A DNA stretch of 7,349 nucleotides from Sphingobacterium sp. (GCA_030146225.1 JASLCA010000276.1:1-7349), one strand, 5' to 3'. Shown: positions 1 to 6,851, counted from the stretch's first letter. Made by a program: numbers and translations. The notes: generated by a model not told the origin, from the sequence alone.

Positions 1-1788
1 ACCAATGGTACCGATATGTTTTACTTTCAAACCAAAGATCCGCAAACGGCAAAAGCATTTCATGAAAAGTTAGAAAAGATAGTAGATGACAAGTGGCAGC
101 AATTCAGCAAGGAAAAAAACCCAAGCTACACCTACAATAGGAAAATTGAAATGATGCCCTTGACGGACTCCCACTTCTCAACCTACCTAAATGACTTTAG
201 GCATGACAAGATTAGCAAGACAGTGCTCTATAGTTTAGTTGGGATTGCAATCTTCCTAATTGTTTTGGCCTGCATCAACTACATGAATCTGACCACTGCC
301 CAATTACCACAGCGAAGCAAGGAGATTGCGGTTCGGAAAACATTAGGGAGCAGTGAAAAGCAGCTTATACTACAGATATTGACCGAAACAAGCCTGATAA
401 TCCTTATTTCAGTATTGCTTTCGATATTTGTTTCCAGATTGGGAATTGCCCTGCTGGGAGACCTAATCAGCAGCAAGGCCCTCGCTTATGTCAACCCCTT
501 CGCCTTTACGATATTTTCTATTGCGCTCTTATTCTTTACCCTAGTCCTCTCAGGCATTTATCCCGCCTGGATAATTAGCAAGGTAAATGCCGTAGACCTC
601 TTTCGGAATAAAGGGCAATTGCTGCTAGGCAAACAAAAGTTGAACCTCCGAAAGTCACTTATTGTATTTCAATTTATAGTAGCCCAATTGTTTATTATAT
701 CAGCCTTAATTGTCGGCCAGCAATTACGGTATGTCGTTCACAAAGACATGGGCTTTAACAAGGATGCAGTCCTAACAGGAGAAATACCTTTTAGTTTAGT
801 AAATACTCCAAATTTCCAACAGAAGAAGCTTACCCTAATAGAAGAAATCGGGAAGATAGCTCAGGTAGAAAAGATGAGTTTAGGCACTAAGCCACTTACC
901 AATAGTTACTCCTCCTCTGCATACAGCTACAAGTCTACTGAAGCAGATGAGCCTAAAGTTGTAAATGTATTTCTAAAAGCTGTAGACAGCGAATACCTAG
1001 GCCTCTATGACTTTAAGCTGATAGCTGGTCAAAACCTATTGCCATCCGATACCGCAAATTCATTTGTAATCAATGAATCGGCGGTAAAGGCATTTGGATT
1101 TACTTCAGCAGAAGATGCTCTAGGGAAAAGTATTGGCCAAGCCCCCAATTTACATCCTATTGTGGGGGTGATTAAAGATTTTCACCAAAGAGACTTTTAT
1201 ACCCTTATAGAACCCATTGCTTTAAGTAGTGATCTTGCCAGAGCAAATACGATTAATATAAAGCTATCAGCCAGCAGTAGTGAGCAATGGCCAGCAGCAG
1301 TAAAGGCCATAGAAGAAAAATGGGCAGCATTCTTTCCAGATAAATCCCTAGACCTCAAATTTTATGATGAAAGCATTGCCGCACTGTACAAGAAAGAGCA
1401 GCAACTTTATAAGCTTACCACAATAAGTACCGTTATTGCTATTATTATAAGTTGTCTAGGCTTGTTTGGCTTAGCCACCATTACGGCATTTCAGCGAAGC
1501 AAGGAGATTGGTATTCGCAAAGTCCTGGGCGCCTCAGTCAGAGGCATAGTAGGCATGCTCTCCAAAGATTTTGTCAAGATTGTCTTTATAGCCTTGCTGA
1601 TTGCCTCGCCTCTAGTCTATTGGGCATGTTCAAGATGGCTGGAGAACTTTGTGTACCGCATTGAGCTTTCCTGGATTCCCTTTATAATTGGAGGCGGAGT
1701 AGCCGTACTTGCAGCCTTGTTGACGGTAAGCTACCAAGCCATACGCGTTGCAAAGACAAATCCAGTCGATAGCCTAAAAGACGAGTAA
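1..1788 (+). CDS. MacB/FtsX-like ABC transporter permease (5' end outside window)
   Basis: This is the C-terminal 595 residues of an inner-membrane ABC permease. The frame is open to the left edge with no stop, so the first in-window ATG (position 16) is not the start. Family members in Bacteroidota are about 800 residues, so roughly 200 (first membrane segment and most of the first periplasmic domain) are missing. Three hydrophobic segments (about nt 223-288, 376-456, 499-580) close the first half. A fourth (658-726) opens the second half, followed by a periplasmic MacB_PCD-like domain (about 727-1407) and three more segments (1408-1485, 1546-1628, 1666-1752). The cytoplasmic coupling motif QRSKEI-x-x-RK-x-LG occurs once per half, at nt 310-351 and 1492-1533. 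Such permeases work with a separate ATPase, which is not in this window. Substrate is unknown; MacB relatives move peptides, lipoproteins or drugs, or act by mechanotransmission. The gene ends in front of a strong hairpin. Confidence 0.93.
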   Translation, partial: TNGTDMFYFQTKDPQTAKAFHEKLEKIVDDKWQQFSKEKNPSYTYNRKIEMMPLTDSHFSTYLNDFRHDKISKTVLYSLVGIAIFLIVLACINYMNLTTAQLPQRSKEIAVRKTLGSSEKQLILQILTETSLIILISVLLSIFVSRLGIALLGDLISSKALAYVNPFAFTIFSIALLFFTLVLSGIYPAWIISKVNAVDLFRNKGQLLLGKQKLNLRKSLIVFQFIVAQLFIISALIVGQQLRYVVHKDMGFNKDAVLTGEIPFSLVNTPNFQQKKLTLIEEIGKIAQVEKMSLGTKPLTNSYSSSAYSYKSTEADEPKVVNVFLKAVDSEYLGLYDFKLIAGQNLLPSDTANSFVINESAVKAFGFTSAEDALGKSIGQAPNLHPIVGVIKDFHQRDFYTLIEPIALSSDLARANTINIKLSASSSEQWPAAVKAIEEKWAAFFPDKSLDLKFYDESIAALYKKEQQLYKLTTISTVIAIIISCLGLFGLATITAFQRSKEIGIRKVLGASVRGIVGMLSKDFVKIVFIALLIASPLVYWACSRWLENFVYRIELSWIPFIIGGGVAVLAALLTVSYQAIRVAKTNPVDSLKDE

Positions 1789-1795
1789 GCTTAAC

Positions 1796-1841
1796 TTCCT
1801 AGCTAAATAATTGTCTAGACCAGCAATTATTTAGCTAGGAA
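1796..1841 (+). terminator. Perfect 18-bp hairpin after the permease gene, no U-tract
   Basis: The arm at 1796-1813 (TTCCTAGCTAAATAATTG) is the exact reverse complement of 1824-1841, with a 10-base loop. It starts 8 bases after the permease stop codon. The position suits a transcript end or an mRNA-stabilising 3' structure. The following bases (AGCTATAAG) contain no T-run, so it is not a canonical intrinsic terminator. The hairpin is seen directly; its role is inferred. Confidence 0.55.
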
Positions 1842-1891
1842 AGCTATAAGCCAAAAAAACAAAATTGTTCGTTAACTTCAAAAATTGATGT

Positions 1892-1899
1892 TACTTTTG
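1892..1899 (+). promoter_or_regulatory. Bacteroidota-type -7 box (TACTTTTG)
   Basis: TACTTTTG matches the TAnnTTTG -7 consensus of Bacteroidota primary sigma factors exactly. It lies 47 bases before the ATG at 1947, giving an untranslated leader of about 40 bases. A possible -33 element, TTG at 1865-1867, is 24 bases upstream, somewhat longer than the usual spacing. The box sits between the permease hairpin and the next gene, so the 218-residue protein probably has its own transcription unit. Confidence 0.5.
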
Positions 1900-1946
1900 C
1901 CCATTCACGCCAATTTCGGCTAAAGAACAAGAGCATTTAGAAGCAT

Positions 1947-2603
1947 ATGGGCCTCAATATATCAGGAATAGTAATAAATAAAAACCTAGAAGACAACCTT
2001 GCGGAGTTATCCGAAATCTTAAAATTAAAGCTCAGCTTTGACAAGGAAATCGACTTTGAAACGGCTACGCAAAACGATAAAGATGAATCCATATTAGATG
2101 TTTACTATACCGAAAAAGGAACAATTGCCTTTGCCCATATAGATTCTATAGCCGAAGAAAACAAGTATCCCAAAGTTAAAGTACTAACCTTTTCGGTAGA
2201 AGATGCTGCCCTGAAGTTTAGCTTTAATTATGCAGAAAACAATCGATCGACTCGGTATTTAATGGAGCTAGAAGGAGAACTCATTGATGATGATGGGGAG
2301 CCTTTAGCAGTGGAAGCAAGAAGCATGCATATCGCTGAAACAATCTGGAAGCAAATCAACAAGTTACTTGGCGAGTCCTACTGGAAGATAGAAGGAACCG
2401 AAAAAGCCTACCGTTATCATATTGTAGGGAAAGCTGAGCTCCCTGAGCAAGCTCCCAGTATTAGCAGCCCTAGAGCTCAAAACATCCCTAGCCCTACAGC
2501 AGTCGAGGTCACAGGCACAGTCCCACCCCTCAAAGAAGCAAGCGCTACAGCAGCCACAGTCAACAATAAGCAAGCCCGCGCCTGGTGGGAGTTTTGGAAA
2601 TAG
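1947..2603 (+). CDS. Hypothetical protein with tryptophan-rich C-terminal tail
   Basis: A 218-residue soluble protein with no signal peptide or membrane segment and no function that I recognise. Residues 1-163 look like one folded alpha/beta domain, opening MGLNISGIVINKN and rich in acidic residues (runs such as DDDGE near 114-118). Residues 165-207 form a Pro/Ser/Ala/Thr-rich, probably disordered linker. The last nine residues are ARAWWEFWK, three tryptophans and a phenylalanine at the very end, which looks like a short binding motif on a tether. From memory the N-terminal part resembles an uncharacterised Bacteroidota family starting MGLNISG-hydrophobic-IxKN; I could not check this. The start is supported by the single ATG after the TACTTTTG box; no clear Shine-Dalgarno is seen. 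It ends 24 bp from the convergent stress-protein gene. That it is a real gene is fairly sure; its function is unknown. Confidence 0.85.
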   Translation: MGLNISGIVINKNLEDNLAELSEILKLKLSFDKEIDFETATQNDKDESILDVYYTEKGTIAFAHIDSIAEENKYPKVKVLTFSVEDAALKFSFNYAENNRSTRYLMELEGELIDDDGEPLAVEARSMHIAETIWKQINKLLGESYWKIEGTEKAYRYHIVGKAELPEQAPSISSPRAQNIPSPTAVEVTGTVPPLKEASATAATVNNKQARAWWEFWK

Positions 2604-2627
2604 CACATATATGCATCTGCCAATAAA

Positions 2628-3470
2628 CTAATTGAAGATAAGCAAGGGCATATTCGAGGCTAAGATTAACTCCTTTGCAAGCAGCATTCCCGTCTTTTCT
2701 TTCCAGAAGATTTGATTCGCTTTGGTAACGACCAATACATCTAAGCCAGATCGCCTATTAATACCCTTTAACACCTCAGCAAGGCCGTTGCCCGCCAGGG
2801 GCTCCACTGAAAACTTAATCTCTTCGTAATCAGCACAGAGCACTGCGGCCCACTTGGCGAGTTTCAATTGTCTTCGATTGTCCTCCGGGTCAACAGTTCT
2901 TTGCAAGGAAAGTAGCCTGTAGTTTACATCGATAGTCCCAAAAACCGAAACCAAAAAGCTAAGGAAAAGCGTTTCCTCCATTTGGAACTGTGTAAACAAG
3001 CCAATATTTTCCAAGCGCAGCTCCCTATTCAAGTTGGGCAAGGCCAATAAGGGCACAGTTATTTCCTTGCTAAGCTCATAGATAAAGGACCATAATTGCG
3101 CATCATTGCCATTGGGTCCAGCCCCAATCCCAAAGATAATTAGATCCACTTCATTGGCCTCATGAAACCTTACCAAGGCCCGAATAAGTTGTCCATTAAT
3201 ACAGACGGCTTGGATTAAAGGATCATCAGCATGATATAAAGAAAGCCGTTGCAACTTCTGCAAAAATTGTTTCATCTGCCGGTCAGCCTGCTGCTCTGCC
3301 CTTTCCTGATCAGCATTAAAGTAAATAGCGGTCTGCATGCCTGAGTAAAAAGGCTGAAAGGCATGCAGTAGGCTGATACTTACCCGATTCTTTTTGGCAA
3401 GTAATAATGCAAACCTTACAGCTACTAAAGCGTTATCCGAAAAATCAATAGGTATTACGTAATGTTTCAT
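2628..3470 (-). CDS. Universal stress protein, tandem UspA domains, degenerate ATP site
   Basis: A 280-residue cytoplasmic protein with two UspA-like domains (about 1-146 and 150-280), the usual tandem layout in Bacteroidota. The N-terminus (VIPIDFSDNALVAVRFALLLA) is a typical Usp first strand and helix, with Asp9 at the nucleotide-contacting position. The first domain ends with VDLIIFGIGAG (109-118) and VPLLALP (139-145), the last Usp strands. The ATP-binding pattern G-x2-G-x9-G-S/T is eroded: the second glycine is shifted and the third position is Trp127 before Ser128. The second domain (VLVVTKANQIFWKEKTG, 245-261) lacks the glycine loop. It therefore probably does not bind ATP in the usual way and may act through dimerisation or partner binding. 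An AAAGGG sequence seven bases before the ATG may be a Shine-Dalgarno. Family assignment is confident; the role in stress is inferred from the family. Confidence 0.9.
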   Translation of the reverse strand: MKHYVIPIDFSDNALVAVRFALLLAKKNRVSISLLHAFQPFYSGMQTAIYFNADQERAEQQADRQMKQFLQKLQRLSLYHADDPLIQAVCINGQLIRALVRFHEANEVDLIIFGIGAGPNGNDAQLWSFIYELSKEITVPLLALPNLNRELRLENIGLFTQFQMEETLFLSFLVSVFGTIDVNYRLLSLQRTVDPEDNRRQLKLAKWAAVLCADYEEIKFSVEPLAGNGLAEVLKGINRRSGLDVLVVTKANQIFWKEKTGMLLAKELILASNMPLLIFN

Positions 3471-3968
3471 TTTAAATCCCTTTAGGGTTTATTATCCTAT
3501 ATAATTGCTTGATGGAGCGCTAGCATTTTAGCTACCCCTAGTCGCAAAAGAAAAAACTAGGCTGTCATTTTAGGATTTCGAAGTATGGGCTATTTATAGG
3601 GATAGAAAAACAGAGGAAAGTTTAATAATTTTCCAAATAAATCCCTAAAAACATGATTTAAAGCAATTATTTACAAGCAAAAGAAAATACTCACAACACA
3701 CAAGATAATCAAGCACTTACACTCAAATACCTGTTTTAAAAGTAATAAACTACCCCCATAATCCCAATAAAACAGCTTGTTTTTTTTCAAAAAAATAGCA
3801 CAGAAATAAGGGAAAGCTAAGCTTAGTGAGCTTAAGAAAGTCTTGAAAGCCATTGGATGTTCAGGTTGCAGCATTTGCCCTATAGCTACGGAAAAGAAAA
3901 TCCCGCAGGAATACTCGTGGAATTCAAAATAAATGTGTTAATTGCCAATAAGACATAATAAATAAGCA
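3471..3968. other. 498-bp AT-rich intergenic region, no convincing gene
   Basis: This lies between two genes transcribed away from each other, so promoters for both are expected, but I find no clear TAnnTTTG box on either strand. It contains a T8-C-A7 tract at 3780-3795 and a perfect 10-bp palindrome CTAAGCTTAG at 3817-3826. A 67-codon reading frame on the minus strand (3671-3874) is hydrophobic, cysteine-rich and unsupported by a start signal or recognisable family, so I do not call it. Confidence 0.6.
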
Positions 3969-4478
3969 ATGACAGTGCATAACCCAAACCCCTATACCAT
4001 TAAAAAGATGTTACCCGAAGCATGGCAAGCCTATAAAGCTATCCGCTTAGAAGCCTTAAGTAGCAATCCCGAGATGTTTGGCAGTAACTTCCAAAAGGAG
4101 TCCGGCTATACCGATGAACAATGGATATCTTTTTTGTCAAAAACCAGTCGGGCCTTGTTTGGACTCTATTGTGCCGATGAATTAGTAGGACTTACTGCGG
4201 TATCACAGCAGGCCGATAATCCGGAAAAAGCTATTTTATATGCCTCCTATATCCGCGCCGCACATCGCGGTCAGGGAATAACCAATTTGTTTTTTGAGGC
4301 CCGCATAGCATGGGCTAGGCAAATAGGCTGCATAAGCCTATCAGTATCCCATAGGGCGGGCAATGAAGCCTCAAAAGCGGCCATCTTAGGGCATAAGTTT
4401 AGCTTCACAAGAGCTGAAAAAATCACATGGCCAGATGGTCAAGAAGCGGATGAAGTTTTTTACGACCGACCCATATAA
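3969..4478 (+). CDS. GNAT-family N-acetyltransferase
   Basis: A 169-residue cytoplasmic enzyme expected to transfer an acetyl group from acetyl-CoA to an amine; the acceptor is unknown. The N-terminal helix pair (about 10-40, with IRLEALSSNPEMFG) is typical of the family. The acetyl-CoA pyrophosphate-binding motif A is IRAAHRGQGITNLFFEA (95-111), containing the R-G-Q-G-I core of the R/Q-x-x-G-x-G/A signature at 100-104. Motif B follows with Asn132 and an alanine (GNEASKAA) and GHKFSF (141-146) in place of the usual Y-x-x-x-GF. Length matches single-domain GNATs. The start at 3969 gives a complete fold. A later ATG (codon 14) would cut the first strand. No Shine-Dalgarno is visible. It stands alone, 130 bp before the first lipoprotein gene. 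Confidence 0.92.
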   Translation: MTVHNPNPYTIKKMLPEAWQAYKAIRLEALSSNPEMFGSNFQKESGYTDEQWISFLSKTSRALFGLYCADELVGLTAVSQQADNPEKAILYASYIRAAHRGQGITNLFFEARIAWARQIGCISLSVSHRAGNEASKAAILGHKFSFTRAEKITWPDGQEADEVFYDRPI

Positions 4479-4574
4479 AAACCTAACCTTGAGATTATTA
4501 AGTTTTTCTTGGCTATTGCTCAATATCGCAAGAGCCACTTAGTGTAGAAGCTCGGATCGCTCCACAAAACTATT

Positions 4575-4588
4575 ATTTGTCAACAAAT
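4575..4588. repeat. Short dyad ATTTGT-CA-ACAAAT before the first lipoprotein gene
   Basis: Six-base arms at 4575-4580 and 4583-4588 are exact reverse complements around a two-base centre. The dyad overlaps the TTTG that would serve as -33 element for the gene starting at 4609, a usual place for an operator. Short AT-rich dyads occur by chance, so the regulatory reading is weak. Confidence 0.3.
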
Positions 4589-4608
4589 TATTTCTTAAAC
4601 TATTTTAG
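4576..4608 (+). promoter_or_regulatory. Possible promoter TTTG-N21-TATTTTAG abutting a start codon
   Basis: TTTG (4576-4579) and TATTTTAG (4601-4608) resemble the Bacteroidota -33 and -7 elements, with one mismatch in the -7 box and 21-base spacing. The -7 box touches the ATG at 4609. If it is used, transcription would start inside the annotated reading frame, so either the box is fortuitous or the true start codon is further in. Confidence 0.3.
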
Positions 4609-5271
4609 ATGTTACAACCAAAATTTAGAAACTCCGCTGTATGTCGCTTCAAGAGATTTATGCCGCTGACAGCAGTAGCTTTATTGATACTCTTTACAAA
4701 CTGTAATTCTGGGACGGACAAGCAACAAGCCGATGCCGCTATGGAAAAAGGTCTCCCCAGCTTTATTATGAACCCAGAGTCTGAAAATCCAGATTTGTAC
4801 TTTAGAATGCTCCATATCACAGAGACGGATTCCTCGTATACCTGTCAGCTCAAGTCTATGCACAAAAATGATACGCTAGGCATGGAATTGGAGGTTCTAA
4901 AGTGGTTAGAACCTGGGCTTGCTGCAGATGGATCAGCCAATGAAGAGCTGGGCTTTAGTACGGGCAAGATGCGCTTTAAGTCCTTAGGAAAAATCTCCGA
5001 CAATGTGGTTGCGGCAATTGCTGATCAGTATAAGATGCCTACTAAAGCAGGGATGACCAACAAGTCTATTGAGCCCATGGTCTTTTCTTCAAATAAAGAA
5101 AGGTTAACCTTCGCAAACAATCAAATCTATAGCTTTAAGCTGTTTATGAAAAATAGCATAGGCGAAGAGGCTGAAGTATTTGCGATTATAGACCTTCACA
5201 GACGCTTATTTGAATTAAAGGCAAGAGATGTAAGTCAATTTTCGCGTATTATTGATGCTTGGCAGCAATAG
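4609..5271 (+). CDS. Predicted lipoprotein of unknown function
   Basis: A 220-residue protein with a basic N-region (1-17, KFR and RFKRF), a hydrophobic core (18-30, TAVALLILF) and Cys32, which together look like a type II signal peptide. The lipobox is F-T-N-C; Asn before the cysteine departs from the usual Gly/Ala/Ser, so lipidation is likely but not certain. The mature part is mixed alpha/beta without a motif that I know and without cysteines other than Cys59 (in the YTCQL segment), so no disulfide pairing is suggested. A second Met at codon 18 would remove all positive charge from the signal peptide, so the first ATG is preferred despite the promoter-like box touching it. The next lipoprotein gene follows after 46 bp on the same strand, probably in one transcript. 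Likely location is the periplasmic face of a membrane. Confidence 0.8.
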   Translation: MLQPKFRNSAVCRFKRFMPLTAVALLILFTNCNSGTDKQQADAAMEKGLPSFIMNPESENPDLYFRMLHITETDSSYTCQLKSMHKNDTLGMELEVLKWLEPGLAADGSANEELGFSTGKMRFKSLGKISDNVVAAIADQYKMPTKAGMTNKSIEPMVFSSNKERLTFANNQIYSFKLFMKNSIGEEAEVFAIIDLHRRLFELKARDVSQFSRIIDAWQQ

Positions 5272-5281
5272 CCACAGGCTA

Positions 5282-5291
5282 CTTAATTAAG
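5282..5291. repeat. Perfect palindrome CTTAATTAAG between the lipoprotein genes
   Basis: A 10-bp perfect palindrome in the 46-bp spacer. It could be a weak operator or simply AT-rich spacer sequence. No promoter box is evident between the two genes. Confidence 0.25.
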
Positions 5292-5317
5292 CACATTAAC
5301 AGCAATAATTATATCAG

Positions 5318-5749
5318 ATGCATTTACCTAGTTACCTTAGAATCCTTCCCCTTTTGCTGCTAACAAGCCTGCTATTCGCTTGCGGAGCCAAGCCTGTTCA
5401 AAGCAGTAAATATGTTGCCTTAAACAATAGAGATACAGCCCACCTTGAGCTCACCTTCTATAAAGATAACTTTCATGGCAAGCTAAATATCCTCCGACCT
5501 GGGAATGTGGTAGACTCAGGAACTGTGGAAGGCAATATACATCAAGACACATTTTTGGGTAGCTTTTATTATAAGCCTTATGGCGCCAAATTCAAAAAGA
5601 GAAGAGCATTTGTCTTACTAAATAAGCAGGACTCTCTGATTCAAGGCTCCGGATCAGAATTGGTGTATATGGGCATCCCCTATTACATTCCTACCTCTAT
5701 TACATTTGATAGCATAGGCTATGTCTTTAAAGAGCAGAAAGAGCTATAG
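5318..5749 (+). CDS. Small predicted lipoprotein, beta-rich
   Basis: A 143-residue protein with a clear type II signal peptide: a short N-region (MHLPSYLR), a leucine-rich core (9-20) and the lipobox L-F-A-C with Cys22 as the acylated residue. The mature part alternates short strands and turns. DSGTVEGNIHQDTFLGSFYYK (67-87) followed by RRAFVLLNKQDSLIQGSG (95-112) matches a pattern that I recall from many small Bacteroidota lipoproteins (GTVEGxxxGDTLxGxFxY ... FLxKxDTLIxGxG). These are presumably small beta-barrel or lipocalin-like folds of unknown ligand; the match is from memory. There is no Shine-Dalgarno. It follows the other lipoprotein gene by 46 bp and converges on the nuclease gene, with a hairpin between them. 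Function is unknown. Confidence 0.85.
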   Translation: MHLPSYLRILPLLLLTSLLFACGAKPVQSSKYVALNNRDTAHLELTFYKDNFHGKLNILRPGNVVDSGTVEGNIHQDTFLGSFYYKPYGAKFKKRRAFVLLNKQDSLIQGSGSELVYMGIPYYIPTSITFDSIGYVFKEQKEL

Positions 5750-5777
5750 CAATCAACAGTAAGTGAATAGGCACAGG

Positions 5778-5833
5778 ATTCGCCAAAAGCATCAATAAGA
5801 TTCTAAGGAGATTTACTTGATCTTTTGGCGAAT
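5778..5833. terminator. 17-bp hairpin between convergent genes, overlapping a stop codon
   Basis: ATTCGCCAAAAG-C-ATCAA (5778-5795) pairs with TTGATCTTTTGGCGAAT (5817-5833): 17 base pairs with one bulged base (5790) and a 21-base loop. The right arm is coding sequence for the last residues of the nuclease (IRQKI), and its stop codon (5813-5815) lies in the loop. Placement between two convergent genes suggests a bidirectional transcription end. Neither side has a T-run, so intrinsic termination of the classical kind is not supported. Confidence 0.55.
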
Positions 5834-6610
5834 AAGATGCCGCATAAGTATTCGGCGAACATCCTTGTTGTCAGCCTTGTAATTAATATACTTTAGATAA
5901 TTTTTCTTGTCGGTACGCATGCCACAGAAGCCAAAGCCCTTGTAAACGCCATGTTCAATATAGACAAGGCCTTTTTCCTTAGCATGTCTACCGCTCAACT
6001 CAAACAGCTCCGTAAAGCGTTCGAAACGATACTCTTGTAGGAAAGCATCTACCCGTAAGTTATAGCTCTCAGGTGCCTCCTTGCCGATGCAAATGCCTTT
6101 ACAGCGCTTTATCTGATATTGAAAACAGGAGGAGCGTGTCTTGTACAGTCCATTTATCTTTTGGCATAGTTCGTACTTCTCGGTAATGTAAAAAAGCGTC
6201 TGCTTAGCCTCATGCATACTCCCAAAGGAGGTGATTTCGTCGGTATTATCCTTTATGGCACCTATTTTTAAGACCTTACAGCCCTGCTCATCCAACTCCA
6301 CATACAAGCCATATTGAAATAAGCTACGTCGTTGAGAACGATTAAATAGGGGCTGATGCTGCTTAATCAGATCCGATTCATGCAACAAAGCCATAAGCTC
6401 ATTGCCCATTAGCTCAAAGGCAATTCGTTTAACTGAAGCTTGGATTTTAAGTGACTTCCGATCCTTGCCTTGAAAATGCTGTAATACCCGCTTTCGGATG
6501 TGTATGCTCTTCCCAATATAGACCAAATCATCCTGAGCATTATAAAAAAAATACACGCCTGGCAAATCGGGCAAACCCTTAATGCACGCAGCTATCGCAT
6601 CATCCATCAT
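5813..6610 (-). CDS. Stand-alone GIY-YIG endonuclease, UvrC/Cho type
   Basis: A 265-residue protein with an N-terminal GIY-YIG nuclease domain (about 15-92) as in UvrC and Cho, which nick damaged DNA on the 3' side during nucleotide excision repair. The signature residues are in place: GVY (18-20), YIG followed by Lys (31-34), Arg41, His45, the metal-binding Glu78 and Asn90. Further on, Cys149, Cys162, Cys170 and Cys174 sit in a segment (LCQKINGLYKT ... CFQYQIKRCKGICIGKE) resembling the cysteine cluster of UvrC/Cho, perhaps a metal site. There is no UvrB-binding, RNase H-like or helix-hairpin-helix region as in full UvrC. From memory, the closest Bacteroidota proteins carry this unit behind a DnaQ-like DEDDh exonuclease domain; here that domain is absent. 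The frame continues open upstream to about 6700 but has no ATG there, so the tandem ATG at 6610/6607 is the likely start. No Shine-Dalgarno is seen. Confidence 0.9.
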   Translation of the reverse strand: MMDDAIAACIKGLPDLPGVYFFYNAQDDLVYIGKSIHIRKRVLQHFQGKDRKSLKIQASVKRIAFELMGNELMALLHESDLIKQHQPLFNRSQRRSLFQYGLYVELDEQGCKVLKIGAIKDNTDEITSFGSMHEAKQTLFYITEKYELCQKINGLYKTRSSCFQYQIKRCKGICIGKEAPESYNLRVDAFLQEYRFERFTELFELSGRHAKEKGLVYIEHGVYKGFGFCGMRTDKKNYLKYINYKADNKDVRRILMRHLIRQKIK

Positions 6611-6851
6611 ATAAATCCATAAATTAATAGGCCGTAAAAACCATACAAGCCTTCGCAGCTTTCCCAGCCCATTTAAATAAATTAAAGCACAGACTAAGAA
6701 CTAATTAAAGCCCACATACTAAACCTTAAAAACATGTACAAGCTAGTCCTTATAGCTTAAGTAGAATCTTCGTTTACTACCCATGTCTAGCCCTAAGCCA
6801 TAAAAAGTATGGGCAAGAAGGCTCTAATCCATCTCTTAGCATTTCGGCTAT

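Noticed and set aside
1452..1664. 70-codon plus-strand reading frame inside the permease gene
   Set aside because: Out-of-frame shadow of a clearly coding region.
1913..1922. ATTTCGGCTA shared with 6841-6850
   Set aside because: A single shared 10-mer without symmetry or common position relative to a gene; likely chance.
2364..2606. 80-codon minus-strand reading frame
   Set aside because: Lies antisense within the 218-residue protein gene, with cysteine-rich composition typical of a shadow frame.
3780..3795. T8-C-A7 tract as a terminator or hairpin
   Set aside because: Only A-T pairing with a one-base centre and no gene end nearby; most likely AT-rich spacer.
3671..3874. 67-codon minus-strand reading frame, hydrophobic and cysteine-containing
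   Set aside because: No start signal, no recognisable family, AT-rich spacer composition and runs of Leu/Phe/Lys expected from T/A-rich DNA.
4511..4536. Hairpin GGCTATTGC / GCAAGAGCC after the acetyltransferase gene
   Set aside because: Two four-base helices around an A-G mismatch and no T-run downstream; too weak to call a terminator.
6611..6700. In-frame open extension upstream of the GIY-YIG nuclease
   Set aside because: No ATG in the frame and no resemblance to an exonuclease or other domain; treated as chance openness.
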